Origin: Novisyntrophococcus fermenticellae
GTDB lineage: Bacteria; Bacillota; Clostridia; Lachnospirales; Lachnospiraceae
NCBI RefSeq assembly: GCF_018866245.1
Contig: NZ_CP076458.1
Coordinates: 2,976,001-3,040,000 of the forward strand
DNA: 64,000 bases
Direction of reading: 5' to 3'
Below the pieces are notes generated by a model. It made no database searches. It saw only the letters and a program-made list of their open reading frames with translations, and had not been told where the DNA came from. A program made the position numbers and the translations under genes. Shown one piece after another: positions 8,670 through 18,829 of the stretch. The stretch's first letter is position 1; each line of letters starts with the position of its first letter.

Positions 8670-9249
8670 AGCAGAATTCCTCTATCAATTCCCATATTTC
8701 ATCTCTGCCTTGCTTTGTCTGGGCTGAAAATGGAATAACCGGTGTTCCCTCCACCACATCCAGTTCTGTGCAAATCAGTTTTATCTGCTTTTGAATCTGG
8801 CTGCGTTTTATCTTATCCAGCTTGGTAGCGATGATGATTGGCTGAAATCCATTATGGGTAATCCAGTCATACATGATTTTATCATTGGCAGAAGGTGAAT
8901 GTCGGATGTCAACAAGCAGAAAGACAGCTTTCAGGGTTTTGGAAGAACCCAGATAGCGTTCTATCATCTGTCCCCACTTTGCCTTTATTTCTTCGGAAAC
9001 CCTGGCATATCCATATCCCGGCAGATCCACCAGATACATCTCTTCATTGACATGATAAAAATTAATGGTCTGTGTCTTTCCCGGCTGGCTGCTGGTTCGC
9101 GCCAGGGACTTTCTGTTAATCAGTCCATTAATAAGGGAGGATTTCCCTACATTAGACTTGCCGGCAAAGGCAACTTCCGGCTTCCCTGTATCAGGAAGTT
9201 TACTTGTAATTCCGCATACGATATCCAACGATACCTGTTTTATCACCAT
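8656..9249 (-). CDS. ysxC: ribosome biogenesis GTPase YsxC/EngB
   Basis: A 197-residue GTPase needed for 50S subunit maturation. G1 [11 protein letters not shown]3 DLPGYGYA, G4 TKLDK and G5 FSAQTKQG are all present, and [16 protein letters not shown] is the switch I region typical of EngB. It follows lon by 3 bases, the usual lon-ysxC arrangement. Confidence 0.97.
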   Translation of the reverse strand: MVIKQVSLDIVCGITSKLPDTGKPEVAFAGKSNVGKSSLINGLINRKSLARTSSQPGKTQTINFYHVNEEMYLVDLPGYGYARVSEEIKAKWGQMIERYLGSSKTLKAVFLLVDIRHSPSANDKIMYDWITHNGFQPIIIATKLDKIKRSQIQKQIKLICTELDVVEGTPVIPFSAQTKQGRDEIWELIEEFCYGNY

Positions 9250-9252
9250 CTG

Positions 9253-11580
9253 TTATTCTCCCAGGTTTACAATTGCTTTGTCCAACACCTCATCCATGGA
9301 TTCCATGAAGCAGATTTCCAGACCATCTTTAATTTCAGTTTCAATTTCTTCCACATCCGGATGATTTTCGGCTGGTACCAGAACTGTAGTGATTCCTGTT
9401 TTCTTTGCAGCCAGAAGCTTCTCCTTCAACCCGCCAATTGGCAGTACTCTTCCCCGAAGGGTAATCTCTCCGGTCATCGCCACATCCGCCCGTACCGGAA
9501 CACCGGTAATTGCAGATACCATAGCTACAGCCATGGTTATTCCGGCTGACGGTCCGTCTTTTGGAACCGCACCTTCCGGAATATGTATATGGATATCATT
9601 TTCCCTGAAAAATTCCTTTGGTATCTGATACCTCTCTGCCACTGACCGGATATAACTGATTCCCGCCTGAGCAGATTCTTTCATCACATCCCCCAACTGT
9701 CCGGTCAGAAGAAATTCTCCTTTTCCCGGCATGATGTTTACTTCAATCTGAAGCGTGTCTCCCCCGGCACTGGTCCACGCCAATCCGCGCACGATGCCAA
9801 TCTCCGGCTTTTCATTTGCCTTCTGGTAATTGAATCTGTGTCTGCCGAGAAATTCTTCCAGATTTGTCTTATCAACCTTCACCGCAGACGTCTTCTCTTC
9901 CAGGATTATCCTGGCTGTTTTTCTGCAGATCTGCCCGATTTTACGTTCCAGACTACGAACGCCTGCTTCCTTCGTATATCCGCTGATGATCTCTTTTAGT
10001 GCATCATCTTGTATCTGAAGCTGCCCGGCTTTTATTCCATTCGATTCCATCTGTTTGGAAATCAGATGTTCTTTCGCAATATGCTCTTTTTCATTCTCTG
10101 TATAACCGGAGACTTCAATCAGCTCCATACGATCCAGAAGCGGTTTGGGAATCGACTGCACATTATTGGCAGTAGTTATGAATAATACCTCTGACAAGTC
10201 CATGGGAATTTCCACATAATGATCTACAAACTTACGATTCTGTTCTGCATCTAAAACCTCCAGAAGCGCCGAGGAAGTGTCTCCCTTATAGTCTGAACTG
10301 ACTTTATCGATTTCATCCAATAATATCAGCGGATTCTTCACTCCCGCCTGGCGAATCCCTGATGCAATCCGTCCCGGCATAGCTCCTACGTAAGTTCTCC
10401 TATGTCCTCTGATTTCCGCCTCATCACGTACACCGCCCAGGCTGATCCGAACATACTTTTTATTTAAAGCCCTTGCGACTGAGCGGGCAATGGATGTTTT
10501 TCCGGTCCCCGGCGGTCCCACCAGACACAAAATCGGGCTGTCTCCCTTATGAGTTAATATACGTACTGCAAGGAACTCCAAAATACGTTCCTTTACTTTA
10601 GCCAGTCCGTAGTGATCCGCCTCCAGTATTTCCCTTGCCCTTGCCAGATCTCTGGAATCTCTGCCTGCTTTGCTCCAGGGCAGAGCCAGCAAGATCTCAA
10701 TATAGCCTCTGGTAACAGCACCCTCCGCAGGATTGCCGCCTGTATTCTCCAATCGCTTAATCTCTGCGAATACCTTATCCTTAACAGTCTTTGGAGCCTG
10801 AAGTTTCCCTGCCAGTTCGCGGAAACGCATGAGTTCAGACTGCACATTATCCTCACCCAGTTCCTCTTTAATTACTCTTAACTGCTCCCGTAAAACATAT
10901 TCCTTCTGATTCTTATCTACACGTTCTTTTACCTTCGCCTGGAGCTCAGCCCGAATCTCCAGGATTTGTATTTCATTGCTGAGAATAATTCCAAGCAGCT
11001 CATAGCGTTCTGAAAGGTCTATGGTCTCCAGTAACTTCTGCCGCTGCTCATACGCGAGTGGAATATTGATGGATATCTGATCCACCATCTGCTCTACATC
11101 CTGGCTCTCCATAATCTGGTTCAAGAGTTCCTTGCTGATCCTGCTGTTCTCTCTTCCATAGGCTGCAAAGATCTCTTTCATGCCGCGCAGCATGGCTTCC
11201 TTCATATTCTCGTTCTCAATCCTGGATTTTTCTTTTTCGATTTCCACTACTTCTGCCTCCAGGAATGGATCATTTGATCCAAAGCGGGTCAATTCTGCGC
11301 GGCTTTCACCTTCCACCAGAATTCTCAAAATACCTTTCGGCATCTTTACAATCTGCTTAATAACAGCAATCGTTCCGATTTTATATACGTCAAGCGGACC
11401 CGGATCTTCTATGTCCGGGTCTCGCTGTGTGATTAAAAAAACTTTCTGATCTAAGAGCATGGCTGTTTCCACTGCTTTCACGGATTTTCCCCTGCTCACG
11501 TCAAAATGAACAATCATATCCGGCAAAATAGTCGTGCCGCGAAGCGCAACAGCCGGTATAACTCTACTCAGGTCACTCAT
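9253..11580 (-). CDS. lon: ATP-dependent protease Lon
   Basis: A 775-residue protease from the ATG at 11580, preceded by AAAGGAG. Domains in order are the N-terminal substrate-binding domain (to about 200), a coiled coil (about 205-250), an AAA+ module with Walker A GPPGTGKTS near 355 and Walker B ILLDEID, and the C-terminal serine-lysine protease domain with catalytic Ser in PKDGPSAG and Lys in GGLKEKLLAAK. Length is typical of LonA. An in-frame ATG 18 bases earlier sits directly on a Shine-Dalgarno sequence and is unlikely. It degrades misfolded and regulatory proteins. Confidence 0.97.
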   Translation of the reverse strand: MSDLSRVIPAVALRGTTILPDMIVHFDVSRGKSVKAVETAMLLDQKVFLITQRDPDIEDPGPLDVYKIGTIAVIKQIVKMPKGILRILVEGESRAELTRFGSNDPFLEAEVVEIEKEKSRIENENMKEAMLRGMKEIFAAYGRENSRISKELLNQIMESQDVEQMVDQISINIPLAYEQRQKLLETIDLSERYELLGIILSNEIQILEIRAELQAKVKERVDKNQKEYVLREQLRVIKEELGEDNVQSELMRFRELAGKLQAPKTVKDKVFAEIKRLENTGGNPAEGAVTRGYIEILLALPWSKAGRDSRDLARAREILEADHYGLAKVKERILEFLAVRILTHKGDSPILCLVGPPGTGKTSIARSVARALNKKYVRISLGGVRDEAEIRGHRRTYVGAMPGRIASGIRQAGVKNPLILLDEIDKVSSDYKGDTSSALLEVLDAEQNRKFVDHYVEIPMDLSEVLFITTANNVQSIPKPLLDRMELIEVSGYTENEKEHIAKEHLISKQMESNGIKAGQLQIQDDALKEIISGYTKEAGVRSLERKIGQICRKTARIILEEKTSAVKVDKTNLEEFLGRHRFNYQKANEKPEIGIVRGLAWTSAGGDTLQIEVNIMPGKGEFLLTGQLGDVMKESAQAGISYIRSVAERYQIPKEFFRENDIHIHIPEGAVPKDGPSAGITMAVAMVSAITGVPVRADVAMTGEITLRGRVLPIGGLKEKLLAAKKTGITTVLVPAENHPDVEEIETEIKDGLEICFMESMDEVLDKAIVNLGE

Positions 11581-11603
11581 CTGTACTCCTTTAAGCATCC
11601 TCC

Positions 11604-12902
11604 TTAAGCCGTCTCCGGTCTTCCTTTTCTCCTGCTCTGCTTACGTCTCGGCACCGGAGCCGGCTCTCCATATTCAATCATAGGAGTTGCTTTCTTATCC
11701 ACTGTTTCCTCTGTAATTCTGCAAGACTTAATTGTATTATCAGAAGGCGTCTCATACATCAGCTCCATCATAGTTTCCTCCATGATAGCTCTGAGCCCTC
11801 TGGCACCGGTTTTCCGTTCCAGTGCTTTCTTTGCTATTGCCTTAAGTGCCGCTTCTTCAAACTCCAGCCTGACTCCATCCAGTTCAAATAATTTGTGATA
11901 TTGATTAACCAGTGAGTTTTTCGGTTCTGAAAGAATCTGTACCAGCGCTTCCTCATCCAGCGCATCCAGCGACACAACCACCGGAACACGTCCGATAAAT
12001 TCAGGAATCATACCAAACTTAACAAAATCCTGAGGCATAACTTTTCTCAGAAGTTCTCCTACATTCCGGTTTTTGTCTCTGCCGATATCCCCGCCAAATC
12101 CAATAGCCTTGGTGTCCTGCCGGGTTTCAATAATCTTATCCAGACCTTCAAACGCCCCGCCACAAATAAAAAGAATATTTGTCGTGTCAATCTGAATAAA
12201 CTCCTGATGCGGATGCTTCCTTCCCCCTTGGGGCGGCACACTGGCCACTGTTCCTTCCAGGATTTTCAAAAGTGCCTGCTGTACACCCTCACCCGATACA
12301 TCCCTGGTAATGGATGCGTTCTCCGATTTTCTTGTAATTTTATCAATCTCATCAATATAGATGATGCCATGCTGTGCGCGTTCCATATCATAATCTGCCG
12401 CCTGAATCAGCTTCAGCAGTATGTTTTCAACATCTTCACCGACATAGCCTGCTTCCGTCAGAGCTGTTGCATCTCCAATGGCAAATGGTACATTTAACAG
12501 CTTTGCCAGTGTCTGAGCCAACAGAGTTTTTCCGGATCCGGTTGGTCCCAGCATTAATATATTACTCTTCTGAAGCTCTACATCTGAAAAATCCTGTGCC
12601 ATAACACGTTTATAATGATTGTATACAGCTACAGACAATACTCTTTTTGCATCGTCTTGACCTATGACATACTCATCCAAAAATGCCTTGATTTCTTTCG
12701 GTTTCATAAGGTTTATTGTATCGGAATCTTCCATCTCCGGAACGAACTCTTCCTCAATAATTTCTGAGCATATGCCCACACACTCATCGCAGATGTATGC
12801 GCCATCAGGACCGGCGATCATCTTACGTACCTGTTCATCATTTTTACCGCAAAATGAGCACCTGATTCTGGGTTCATTTCCCTTTATTGCCATGTTTATC
12901 AT
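11604..12902 (-). CDS. clpX: ATP-dependent Clp protease ATP-binding subunit ClpX
   Basis: A 432-residue unfoldase that feeds tagged proteins to ClpP. It has an N-terminal C4 zinc finger (CSFCGK and CDECV), Walker A GPTGSGKT, Walker B IIYIDEID, and the ClpP-docking IGF-type loop replaced by the sequence AIGFGGDIG. The gene lies downstream of clpP and upstream of lon in the canonical order. Start could be the ATG at 12902 or at 12893; neither has ideal spacing from AAAGGA. Confidence 0.96.
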   Translation of the reverse strand: MINMAIKGNEPRIRCSFCGKNDEQVRKMIAGPDGAYICDECVGICSEIIEEEFVPEMEDSDTINLMKPKEIKAFLDEYVIGQDDAKRVLSVAVYNHYKRVMAQDFSDVELQKSNILMLGPTGSGKTLLAQTLAKLLNVPFAIGDATALTEAGYVGEDVENILLKLIQAADYDMERAQHGIIYIDEIDKITRKSENASITRDVSGEGVQQALLKILEGTVASVPPQGGRKHPHQEFIQIDTTNILFICGGAFEGLDKIIETRQDTKAIGFGGDIGRDKNRNVGELLRKVMPQDFVKFGMIPEFIGRVPVVVSLDALDEEALVQILSEPKNSLVNQYHKLFELDGVRLEFEEAALKAIAKKALERKTGARGLRAIMEETMMELMYETPSDNTIKSCRITEETVDKKATPMIEYGEPAPVPRRKQSRRKGRPETA

Positions 12903-12977
12903 TATCCTTTCTATAGATAGGGTTACAACTATAAGCCCACTTATTCATGGCCAAACCATGATGAAATAGGTCGAAAG

Positions 12978-13003
12978 GGTGCTGCAAGCGCAGTACCCCT
13001 CCA
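12978..13003 (-). terminator. possible hairpin between clpP and clpX
   Basis: On the minus strand AGGGGTACTGC can pair with GCAGCACCCTT around GCTT, followed by a short T-containing stretch. It may attenuate read-through from clpP into clpX. There is no long T-tract, so it is weak as a terminator. Confidence 0.35.
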
Positions 13004-13012
13004 CCACATATC

Positions 13013-13594
13013 TTATCTGTTCGTAATAACTTTATCAATTAAACCATATTCCATAGCATCCTGGGCTGACATGTAATTGTCACGCTCGGTGTCAACTTCA
13101 ATCTTCTCCAACGGCTGTCCGGTATTGGATGCCAGAATTTCATTGAGTTTTTTCCTTGTTTTCAAAATATGCTCCGCAACGATATTAATTTCCGTTGCCT
13201 GTCCCTGTGCTCCGCCTGACGGCTGGTGAATCATGATCTCCGCATTCGGCAGTGCCAGACGCTTGCCTTTCGTACCGCCTGACAACAAAAAGGCACCCAT
13301 ACTTGCCGCCATACCAATACATATGGTCTCCACATCACACTTGATATAATTCATCGTATCATAGATGGCCATACCGGCAGTCACGGAACCTCCCGGACTA
13401 TTGATATACAGATGAATATCTTTTCCCGGATCCTCCGCTTCCAGAAACAAAAGCTGGGCCACAACTACACTTGCGCTCACATCCGAAACTTCTTCTCCAA
13501 GAAAAATAATACGATCCTTTAACAGCCTGGAATAGATATCATAACTTCTCTCACCCCTGCTGGTTTGTTCAATGACATAAGGTACTAAACTCAT
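13013..13594 (-). CDS. clpP: ATP-dependent Clp protease proteolytic subunit ClpP
   Basis: A 193-residue serine protease, full length for ClpP. The catalytic triad is visible: Ser in GMAASMGAF near residue 98, His in MIHQPSGG near 123 and Asp in ERDNYMSAQ near 172. It forms tetradecamers capped by ClpX. AGGGAGG precedes the start. It sits between tig and clpX as in most bacteria. Confidence 0.98.
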   Translation of the reverse strand: MSLVPYVIEQTSRGERSYDIYSRLLKDRIIFLGEEVSDVSASVVVAQLLFLEAEDPGKDIHLYINSPGGSVTAGMAIYDTMNYIKCDVETICIGMAASMGAFLLSGGTKGKRLALPNAEIMIHQPSGGAQGQATEINIVAEHILKTRKKLNEILASNTGQPLEKIEVDTERDNYMSAQDAMEYGLIDKVITNR

Positions 13595-13654
13595 TTTGTC
13601 AGCCTCCCTTTCAGAATTTTACTGCCAGGCCCGCGGCCTGTTTGCCGTAATTAT

Positions 13655-14941
13655 TTACTTTTCAACTGCATTCTCTGCCAGGAATGTTACTGCTTCCTGA
13701 ACAGCCAGGTCTTTCTTCATCTGCTCTTTCTCGTAGTCTCCGAGCATATCCTGGAATTTATCTGCCTCCATCTTATACATCTCTGCCAGATTTTTGATTT
13801 CCTCCTGGAGTTTATCCTCTCCGGCTTCGATATTTTCAACTTCTGCCACTTTTTCAAGAACAAGTCTTGTCTGAATACGCTTTAATGCCTGAGGCTTCAT
13901 CTGCTCCTGCATACTTTCCGATGTAGAGCCCGTGAACTGCATATATTGCTCCATGGTAAGTCCCTGGGACTGGATTCTTCTTGCGAAGTCATCCACCATC
14001 TGATTTACCTGACTTTTAATCATAGCATCCGGGATCTCCATCGTGGCATTTTCAATTACCTTTTCCACAGCCGCATCTTCTTTTGCACGCTTTGCTTCCG
14101 CTTCTTTTTTACTGATCAGGTTTGCCTTTACATCAGCTTTATACTCCTCAAGGGTATCAAATTCAGACACATCCTGTGCAAAATCATCATCTAATTCAGG
14201 CAGTTCTTTTGCTTCGATTTTATGAATCACACATTTGAAAACTGCTGCTTTTCCCTTCAGCTCTTCTGCATTATAGTCGTCCGGAAAGGTTACGTTAACC
14301 TCTGCTTCTTCTTCCACGTTCTTACCCACAAGCTGCTCTTCAAAGCCCGGAATAAAGGAATTAGAGCCCAATGTCAACGGATAATCCTTGCCTGCTCCGC
14401 CTTCAAACGGAACACCGTCAACAGCTCCTTCAAAATCAAGGGTTACCGTATCCCCCTCCTTTGCTGCTCTGTCTTCGACCGTAATCGTCCGGGCATTCTT
14501 GTCCTGTTCTTTTTTCAGTTCTGCTGCAATGTCTTCATCTGTTACTTCTATATCTGTCTTCGGGACTTCCACTCCCTTGTACTCTCCGAGAGTCACTTCA
14601 GGCTTTACAGCCACTTCTGCCGTAAAAATAAACGGCTTTCCTTTTTCTATCTGAACAACATCGATTTCAGGCTGAGATACAATTTCCAGCTCAGATTCTG
14701 CAGCCGCACTTGAGTAGTGCTGAGGAATCAGTGAATTCGCGGCATCTTCATAAAAAATACCTGCGCCATACATCTTCTCAATCATAGCTCTCGGAACCTT
14801 CCCTTTACGGAATCCCGGAACGCTGATTTTGTTCCTCTGCTTCAGATATGCTCCCTGGATGGCCTTTTCAAAATCTTCTTCTGAGACTTCGATGGTAAGC
14901 TTTGCCATATTCTTCTCTAAATTTTCGACCTGTACGCTCAT
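13655..14941 (-). CDS. tig: trigger factor
   Basis: A 428-residue ribosome-associated chaperone and prolyl isomerase. The N-terminal ribosome-binding motif is GFRKGKVPRAMIEKMYG near residue 44, the FKBP-like domain spans about 150-240 (GDTVTLDFEGAVDG, PGFEEQLVGK), and the helical C-terminal domain follows. AGGAGG precedes the ATG. It is the first gene of the tig-clpP-clpX-lon cluster. Confidence 0.97.
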   Translation of the reverse strand: MSVQVENLEKNMAKLTIEVSEEDFEKAIQGAYLKQRNKISVPGFRKGKVPRAMIEKMYGAGIFYEDAANSLIPQHYSSAAAESELEIVSQPEIDVVQIEKGKPFIFTAEVAVKPEVTLGEYKGVEVPKTDIEVTDEDIAAELKKEQDKNARTITVEDRAAKEGDTVTLDFEGAVDGVPFEGGAGKDYPLTLGSNSFIPGFEEQLVGKNVEEEAEVNVTFPDDYNAEELKGKAAVFKCVIHKIEAKELPELDDDFAQDVSEFDTLEEYKADVKANLISKKEAEAKRAKEDAAVEKVIENATMEIPDAMIKSQVNQMVDDFARRIQSQGLTMEQYMQFTGSTSESMQEQMKPQALKRIQTRLVLEKVAEVENIEAGEDKLQEEIKNLAEMYKMEADKFQDMLGDYEKEQMKKDLAVQEAVTFLAENAVEK

Positions 14942-15017
14942 GTTTGTAATTTCCTCCTTGATATCTATGAAAATAATCCTTCCGGATAATTCTGCACATA
15001 CTTACAGTCATTATTGC

Positions 15018-15026
15018 AGTATAGCA
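15018..15026 (-). promoter_or_regulatory. extended -10 promoter for tig
   Basis: TGC followed by TATACT (15023-15018) about 80 bases upstream of tig on the minus strand. The -35 region (TTTTCA) is poor, which suits an extended -10 type promoter. Confidence 0.45.
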
Positions 15027-15077
15027 TAAACACCTGCAAATGAAAAGTATTTTTTTGAAGTTATCCGCGTAAACCTG

Positions 15078-15653
15078 TTAAGACTGTTTATATGAAAATG
15101 TATGTCCATAAACAATTGCAGTCTTTAATTCTGCCGCTGCTTCTTCCCCTTTCAATAGGCGTATCAGCTCGAGGCTGTAGGCGATAGCGGTTCCCATGCC
15201 CCTGCTGGTGGTAATATTCCCATCCGTCACCACGGGCTCATATGAGACTTCAGCATCGAGGAGTTTTTCTTCCATCCCCGGATAGCATACTGCTTTTTTC
15301 CCTTTCAGAAATTCGTTCATTCCCAGAATTACCGCCGGCGCTGCGCAGATGGCAGCGAGATGCTTTCCTTCGTTGTTTTTTTCCTTCAGAAGTTGAATCA
15401 GCGGACTGTAGGTAGCAAGATTCGTCGTTCCCGGCATTCCTCCCGGAAGCATAAACATATCTCCATCGGAAAAGTCTGTTTCAAGAAATAAGCGGTCTGC
15501 CTTAAATTTTATCTTATGTGCTCCTTCGATGGTATTCGTTCCCATGATAGAAACTGTCTCCACATCAATTTCTGCCCTGCGCAGCAAATCCACCGGAGTC
15601 AATGCCTCTATCTCTTCACAACCGTCTGCTAAAAATATATATGCTTTTGCCAT
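15078..15653 (-). CDS. DJ-1/PfpI family protein
   Basis: A 191-residue protein from ATG 15653, preceded by AGGGAG at 8 bases. KAYIFLADGCEEIEALTPVD is the family N-terminus with its conserved glutamate, and AICAAPAVIL carries the nucleophile-elbow cysteine. MLPGGMPGT precedes it. Members act in oxidative stress protection, glyoxal detoxification or chaperoning, and the exact role here is unknown. It is transcribed divergently from the CYTH gene at 15748. Confidence 0.92.
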   Translation of the reverse strand: MAKAYIFLADGCEEIEALTPVDLLRRAEIDVETVSIMGTNTIEGAHKIKFKADRLFLETDFSDGDMFMLPGGMPGTTNLATYSPLIQLLKEKNNEGKHLAAICAAPAVILGMNEFLKGKKAVCYPGMEEKLLDAEVSYEPVVTDGNITTSRGMGTAIAYSLELIRLLKGEEAAAELKTAIVYGHTFSYKQS

Positions 15654-15747
15654 ATGTCTATCTCCCTTTCTTGTTAAAAATTCCCTTTCTTTTTCCCGTA
15701 CTTCTATGCTACAATGCAATTAAAATCTATATGAAAGCAGGATTTAT

Positions 15748-16212
15748 ATGGAAATCGAACGCAAATTCCTGGTATCCGGACTTCCGGATGGCCTGGACCA
15801 GTTTTATCATTATGAAATCGAGCAGGGATACCTGTGCACAGAGCCCGTGGTTCGTATCCGCCGTCAGGGTGATGCATACTTTCTCACTTACAAATCCAAG
15901 GGGTTTCTGGTCAGAGAAGAATACAATCTCCCCCTTACCAGAGAAGCTTATGAGCATATGCGCCCTAAAGCCGATGGTCTCATAATTTCAAAAACCCGCT
16001 ATGTCCTGCCCATAGAATCAGAGCTGAAAATCGAATTGGATATCTTCCATGCGCCTTATGAAACACTTCGCCTTGCCGAAGTTGAATTTCCCGATGAGGA
16101 TACAGCCAGACAGTTTATTCCTCCGGCCTGGTTCGGAGAGGATGTTACTTTTTCTGAAGCCTATCAGAACAGTACTCTGAGCAAAGGATTTTTCCAAAAT
16201 CCACATAACTGA
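15748..16212 (+). CDS. CYTH domain protein (triphosphate tunnel metalloenzyme)
   Basis: A 154-residue protein starting with the signature MEIERKFLV. Alternating charged residues in VVRIRRQG, YFLTYKSKG and KIELDIF line the beta-barrel tunnel that binds triphosphate and metal. Bacterial relatives hydrolyse inorganic triphosphate or thiamine triphosphate; true adenylate cyclase activity is rarer. It is one of few plus-strand genes here. A TACAAT -10 element at 15710 fits its start. Confidence 0.88.
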   Translation: MEIERKFLVSGLPDGLDQFYHYEIEQGYLCTEPVVRIRRQGDAYFLTYKSKGFLVREEYNLPLTREAYEHMRPKADGLIISKTRYVLPIESELKIELDIFHAPYETLRLAEVEFPDEDTARQFIPPAWFGEDVTFSEAYQNSTLSKGFFQNPHN

Positions 16213-16286
16213 ACTGTAGCAAATCCTTTAGTTTTAGTAACAGTATACTACCTTTTTTTAAAGCAGGCAAGTTTAGACAACACAAA

Positions 16287-16322
16287 TGACAGTGAGAAGC
16301 GGACTTCCGCTTCTCACTGTCA
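16287..16322. terminator. 17-bp perfect hairpin between convergent genes
   Basis: A perfect 17-bp inverted repeat with a two-base centre (TGACAGTGAGAAGCGGA and its complement) lies between the CYTH gene and the binding-protein gene, which converge. It probably terminates both transcripts, although T-tracts on either side are short. Confidence 0.65.
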
Positions 16323-16356
16323 TAATAATAAGGTTCATTTTTTACCGGTACTGCAT

Positions 16357-17424
16357 TCATTCAAGTACTTTTTTTGCATATTCGGTAGTCACCAGTTCTT
16401 CATAAGGGGCACGCTTTGAAAGCTGGTCTGCACTTTCCAGAATATCCTGCAGCAGTTCAAAGCTTTCTTTTTCATAGACCAGATCACCTTTCCAAGTGTC
16501 CTGTTCATAATAACGGGTCACGATTGTAACGATTGTATCCACATCTGTTTCTTTAAATTGGGGAGCTATCACCTCTGCAATTTCTTCAGGGGTATGATTT
16601 TGGACATAATCCATTCCTTTTTGCAGTGCATTCGTGAATGCCTGAATAACCTGCGGATTTTCCTCCATATAGCTGCTCTTGGCACTATAAGACGTATAAG
16701 GTACATATCCCGAATCCTTGCCAAGAGATGCAACCACATAGCCATCCCCCTGTTTTTCCAGGGCTGTGGCTGCCGGTTCGAATTCTATCGTGTAATCCCC
16801 CTGGCCTCCGGAAAATGCGGCGGCGGTGGAACCAAAGTCGATACTTTGATTGATATTCATTTCCCCGGGATCGATTCCGTTTTGTTTCAGTACATATTCG
16901 AATACCATCTGAGGCATTCCGCCCTTCCGTCCTCCCAATACATCTTTTCCTTTAAGAATATCCCACTGGAAATCAGTCTCCTTCTCCCTTGAAACCAGAA
17001 AGTTACCTGCTCTTTGTGTAAGCTGGGCGAAATTCACCACAACATCATTCGCTCCTTCCAGATAAGCATAGATGGATGATTCGCCTCCCATGAAGCCAAT
17101 CTGAGCCTCTCCGGAAATCAACGCTGTCAAAACTTTATCCGCGCCAAACCCAGTTACCAGCTCCAGATCTAAGCCCTCCTCTTCAAAGTATCCCTCTTCA
17201 ATTGCCACATATTGGGGTGCATAGAAAATAGAATGGGCAACCTCGTTCAACGTTACTTTTGTGAGTGCCTTCTTGTCAGAATTTTCCGAAACAGAAGTTT
17301 CGGATACGGAGCTCTCGCCGGATCCGTCAGTAGATTTTGATTTATCTGTTTCACCTGAGCATCCGGCAGCTAAAGTACCTGTCAGAAGCGCAAAACAAAG
17401 TAGAATAGAGATTTTTTTTCTCAT
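16357..17424 (-). CDS. NMT1/THI5-type ABC substrate-binding lipoprotein
   Basis: A 355-residue lipoprotein with lipobox LAAGC near residue 21 and a serine/threonine-rich linker. The mature part has the NMT1/SsuA-like fold: YAPQYVAIEEGYFEEEGLDL, then ALISGEAQIGFMGGES. Relatives bind pyrimidine or thiamine precursors, riboflavin, taurine or nitrate; the ligand cannot be chosen. No permease or ATPase gene lies beside it, so it must work with a distant transporter. AGGAGG precedes the start. Confidence 0.85.
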   Translation of the reverse strand: MRKKISILLCFALLTGTLAAGCSGETDKSKSTDGSGESSVSETSVSENSDKKALTKVTLNEVAHSIFYAPQYVAIEEGYFEEEGLDLELVTGFGADKVLTALISGEAQIGFMGGESSIYAYLEGANDVVVNFAQLTQRAGNFLVSREKETDFQWDILKGKDVLGGRKGGMPQMVFEYVLKQNGIDPGEMNINQSIDFGSTAAAFSGGQGDYTIEFEPAATALEKQGDGYVVASLGKDSGYVPYTSYSAKSSYMEENPQVIQAFTNALQKGMDYVQNHTPEEIAEVIAPQFKETDVDTIVTIVTRYYEQDTWKGDLVYEKESFELLQDILESADQLSKRAPYEELVTTEYAKKVLE

Positions 17425-17456
17425 AGGATCCTCCTGTTAAAACTTTACGGTGCTAT

Positions 17457-17486
17457 ACTATATGAAAAAAAATCATGAATTGTCAC
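17457..17486 (-). promoter_or_regulatory. promoter of the NMT1-type binding protein
   Basis: GTGACA (17486-17481), an 18-base spacer and TATAGT (17462-17457) on the minus strand, about 35 bases before the start codon. Confidence 0.55.
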
Positions 17487-17489
17487 TTT

Positions 17490-18818
17490 TCAAAATTCAA
17501 AATACGTATTGAATGCCGCAATACAATGCGCTACCGGTACCACACACAGCAGACAGAATAGAGCCGCCCCACTCATAATACAGATTCTGAAAACAGATAT
17601 ATTTCTATACTGAAAGATAATCGAACATATAAAAACCAAGAACATCCAGATCATGAAAATCAAAGTTATAATCCGTTTATCTGTAAGCCCATATACACTG
17701 ATATAAAGCAGCATCTTACTCATAGCCGTCACAATCAGAAGGAGTGTCAGTGTGGAGAGCAGGACATTTTCTCTTTTTAGCCATACATTTTTTCCGGATC
17801 CTGTTTTTGCAAATAAATTTGCTCCAAAAAGTATTACCAGGTTTACTACTGAAATGTCACACAGCTCAAAGAAACCACGGCGGGCATACTCTGCATAAGT
17901 AAACTCCTCCGGTCTTATTCCCACAAAAGCCGAAAACAGGTATCTGGTCTGAAAACCGATAAAGAGCAGATAAACCAGGCATACAAGCAATACTGCCGTA
18001 TGAATTGCGATATCAGGTATGATTTTGATATTCCGTCCCGACTCCCTGATGTTCTCTTTCTTAATCCGGTCTGTGTTTCTGTCATGAGTCACTCCATAAA
18101 TAAGTCCGAATAAATAGGCGCTGACCGGGAGTGAAAACAGAAATTTCAAAATGTACTCGGAAAAATTCTCCCTTATAAAAAATCCACTGTATCTCATGAA
18201 TTGTTCAAATCCGGAATCTGCACTGCCCAACAGAGGCAATATTATCGTTAAAAGGGGAACTGTGATGATAATTCCCAATCCTACTGCCCATATTTTGCCC
18301 GCCGGATGTTTTCCGGCGCCTTCTTTCTCCTCTCTCCCGCCAAGTAACACCTTCGCATGGCAGATGATATTATGAAAAGGGATTATTAGCACAGCATTTA
18401 CGCTGTCACAGAAGACCCATTGTGAAGTTTTCCGGTTTTCCATCAGCTTTCCGCCTATTGCAGATGTCCAGTACAGTGAAACAAATTCCAAAGCTAAAAT
18501 CTGAAAGGCAGGCATAATACTCCACCAGGCATAGGGAATCCCTATCCCTAAAAGTATCAACGTCCAAAAGTATCCTTCTTTCGCTGGCTTCCTGCCCTTT
18601 AACAGCATATAAGTTACAACCAGAACTGTATAGCCTATGGTAAATATGGCAATATTTCTTCTGAAATGCTCGTTAAAAATCCCATTGATAAATACATATC
18701 CTAAGACCAGATATATAAATGCAAATACGCGGTCTCTGCCATCCGCTGTAATTGGACTTTCCTTTGCTTCACTTTCTAATAATTCTTCCTGACTATCTGT
18801 CATATTCTGCTCTCCCAT
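17490..18818 (-). CDS. DUF4173 multi-pass membrane protein
   Basis: A protein of about 442 residues from ATG 18818, which follows AGGAGGG. An acidic cytoplasmic N-terminus precedes roughly ten to twelve hydrophobic segments. The motif EFTYAEYARRGFFELCDISVVNL is diagnostic of the DUF4173 (formerly DUF4153-like) family. Function is unknown. It is the last gene of an operon with an XRE regulator and a DUF2975 protein, a common pairing for small Cro-type regulators and membrane proteins. Confidence 0.82.
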   Translation of the reverse strand: MGEQNMTDSQEELLESEAKESPITADGRDRVFAFIYLVLGYVFINGIFNEHFRRNIAIFTIGYTVLVVTYMLLKGRKPAKEGYFWTLILLGIGIPYAWWSIMPAFQILALEFVSLYWTSAIGGKLMENRKTSQWVFCDSVNAVLIIPFHNIICHAKVLLGGREEKEGAGKHPAGKIWAVGLGIIITVPLLTIILPLLGSADSGFEQFMRYSGFFIRENFSEYILKFLFSLPVSAYLFGLIYGVTHDRNTDRIKKENIRESGRNIKIIPDIAIHTAVLLVCLVYLLFIGFQTRYLFSAFVGIRPEEFTYAEYARRGFFELCDISVVNLVILFGANLFAKTGSGKNVWLKRENVLLSTLTLLLIVTAMSKMLLYISVYGLTDKRIITLIFMIWMFLVFICSIIFQYRNISVFRICIMSGAALFCLLCVVPVAHCIAAFNTYFEF

Positions 18819-18829
18819 AAAACCCTCCT

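Noticed and set aside
7902..8738. 278-codon plus-strand open frame
   Set aside because: It is antisense to the ecfA gene, has no ribosome binding site and its translation shows no protein-like motifs, whereas the minus strand carries all ATPase motifs.
12903..13655. CtsR or HrcA/CIRCE operators controlling clpP or clpX
   Set aside because: No CIRCE palindrome or tandem heptad CtsR box is visible in the spaces before clpP or clpX.
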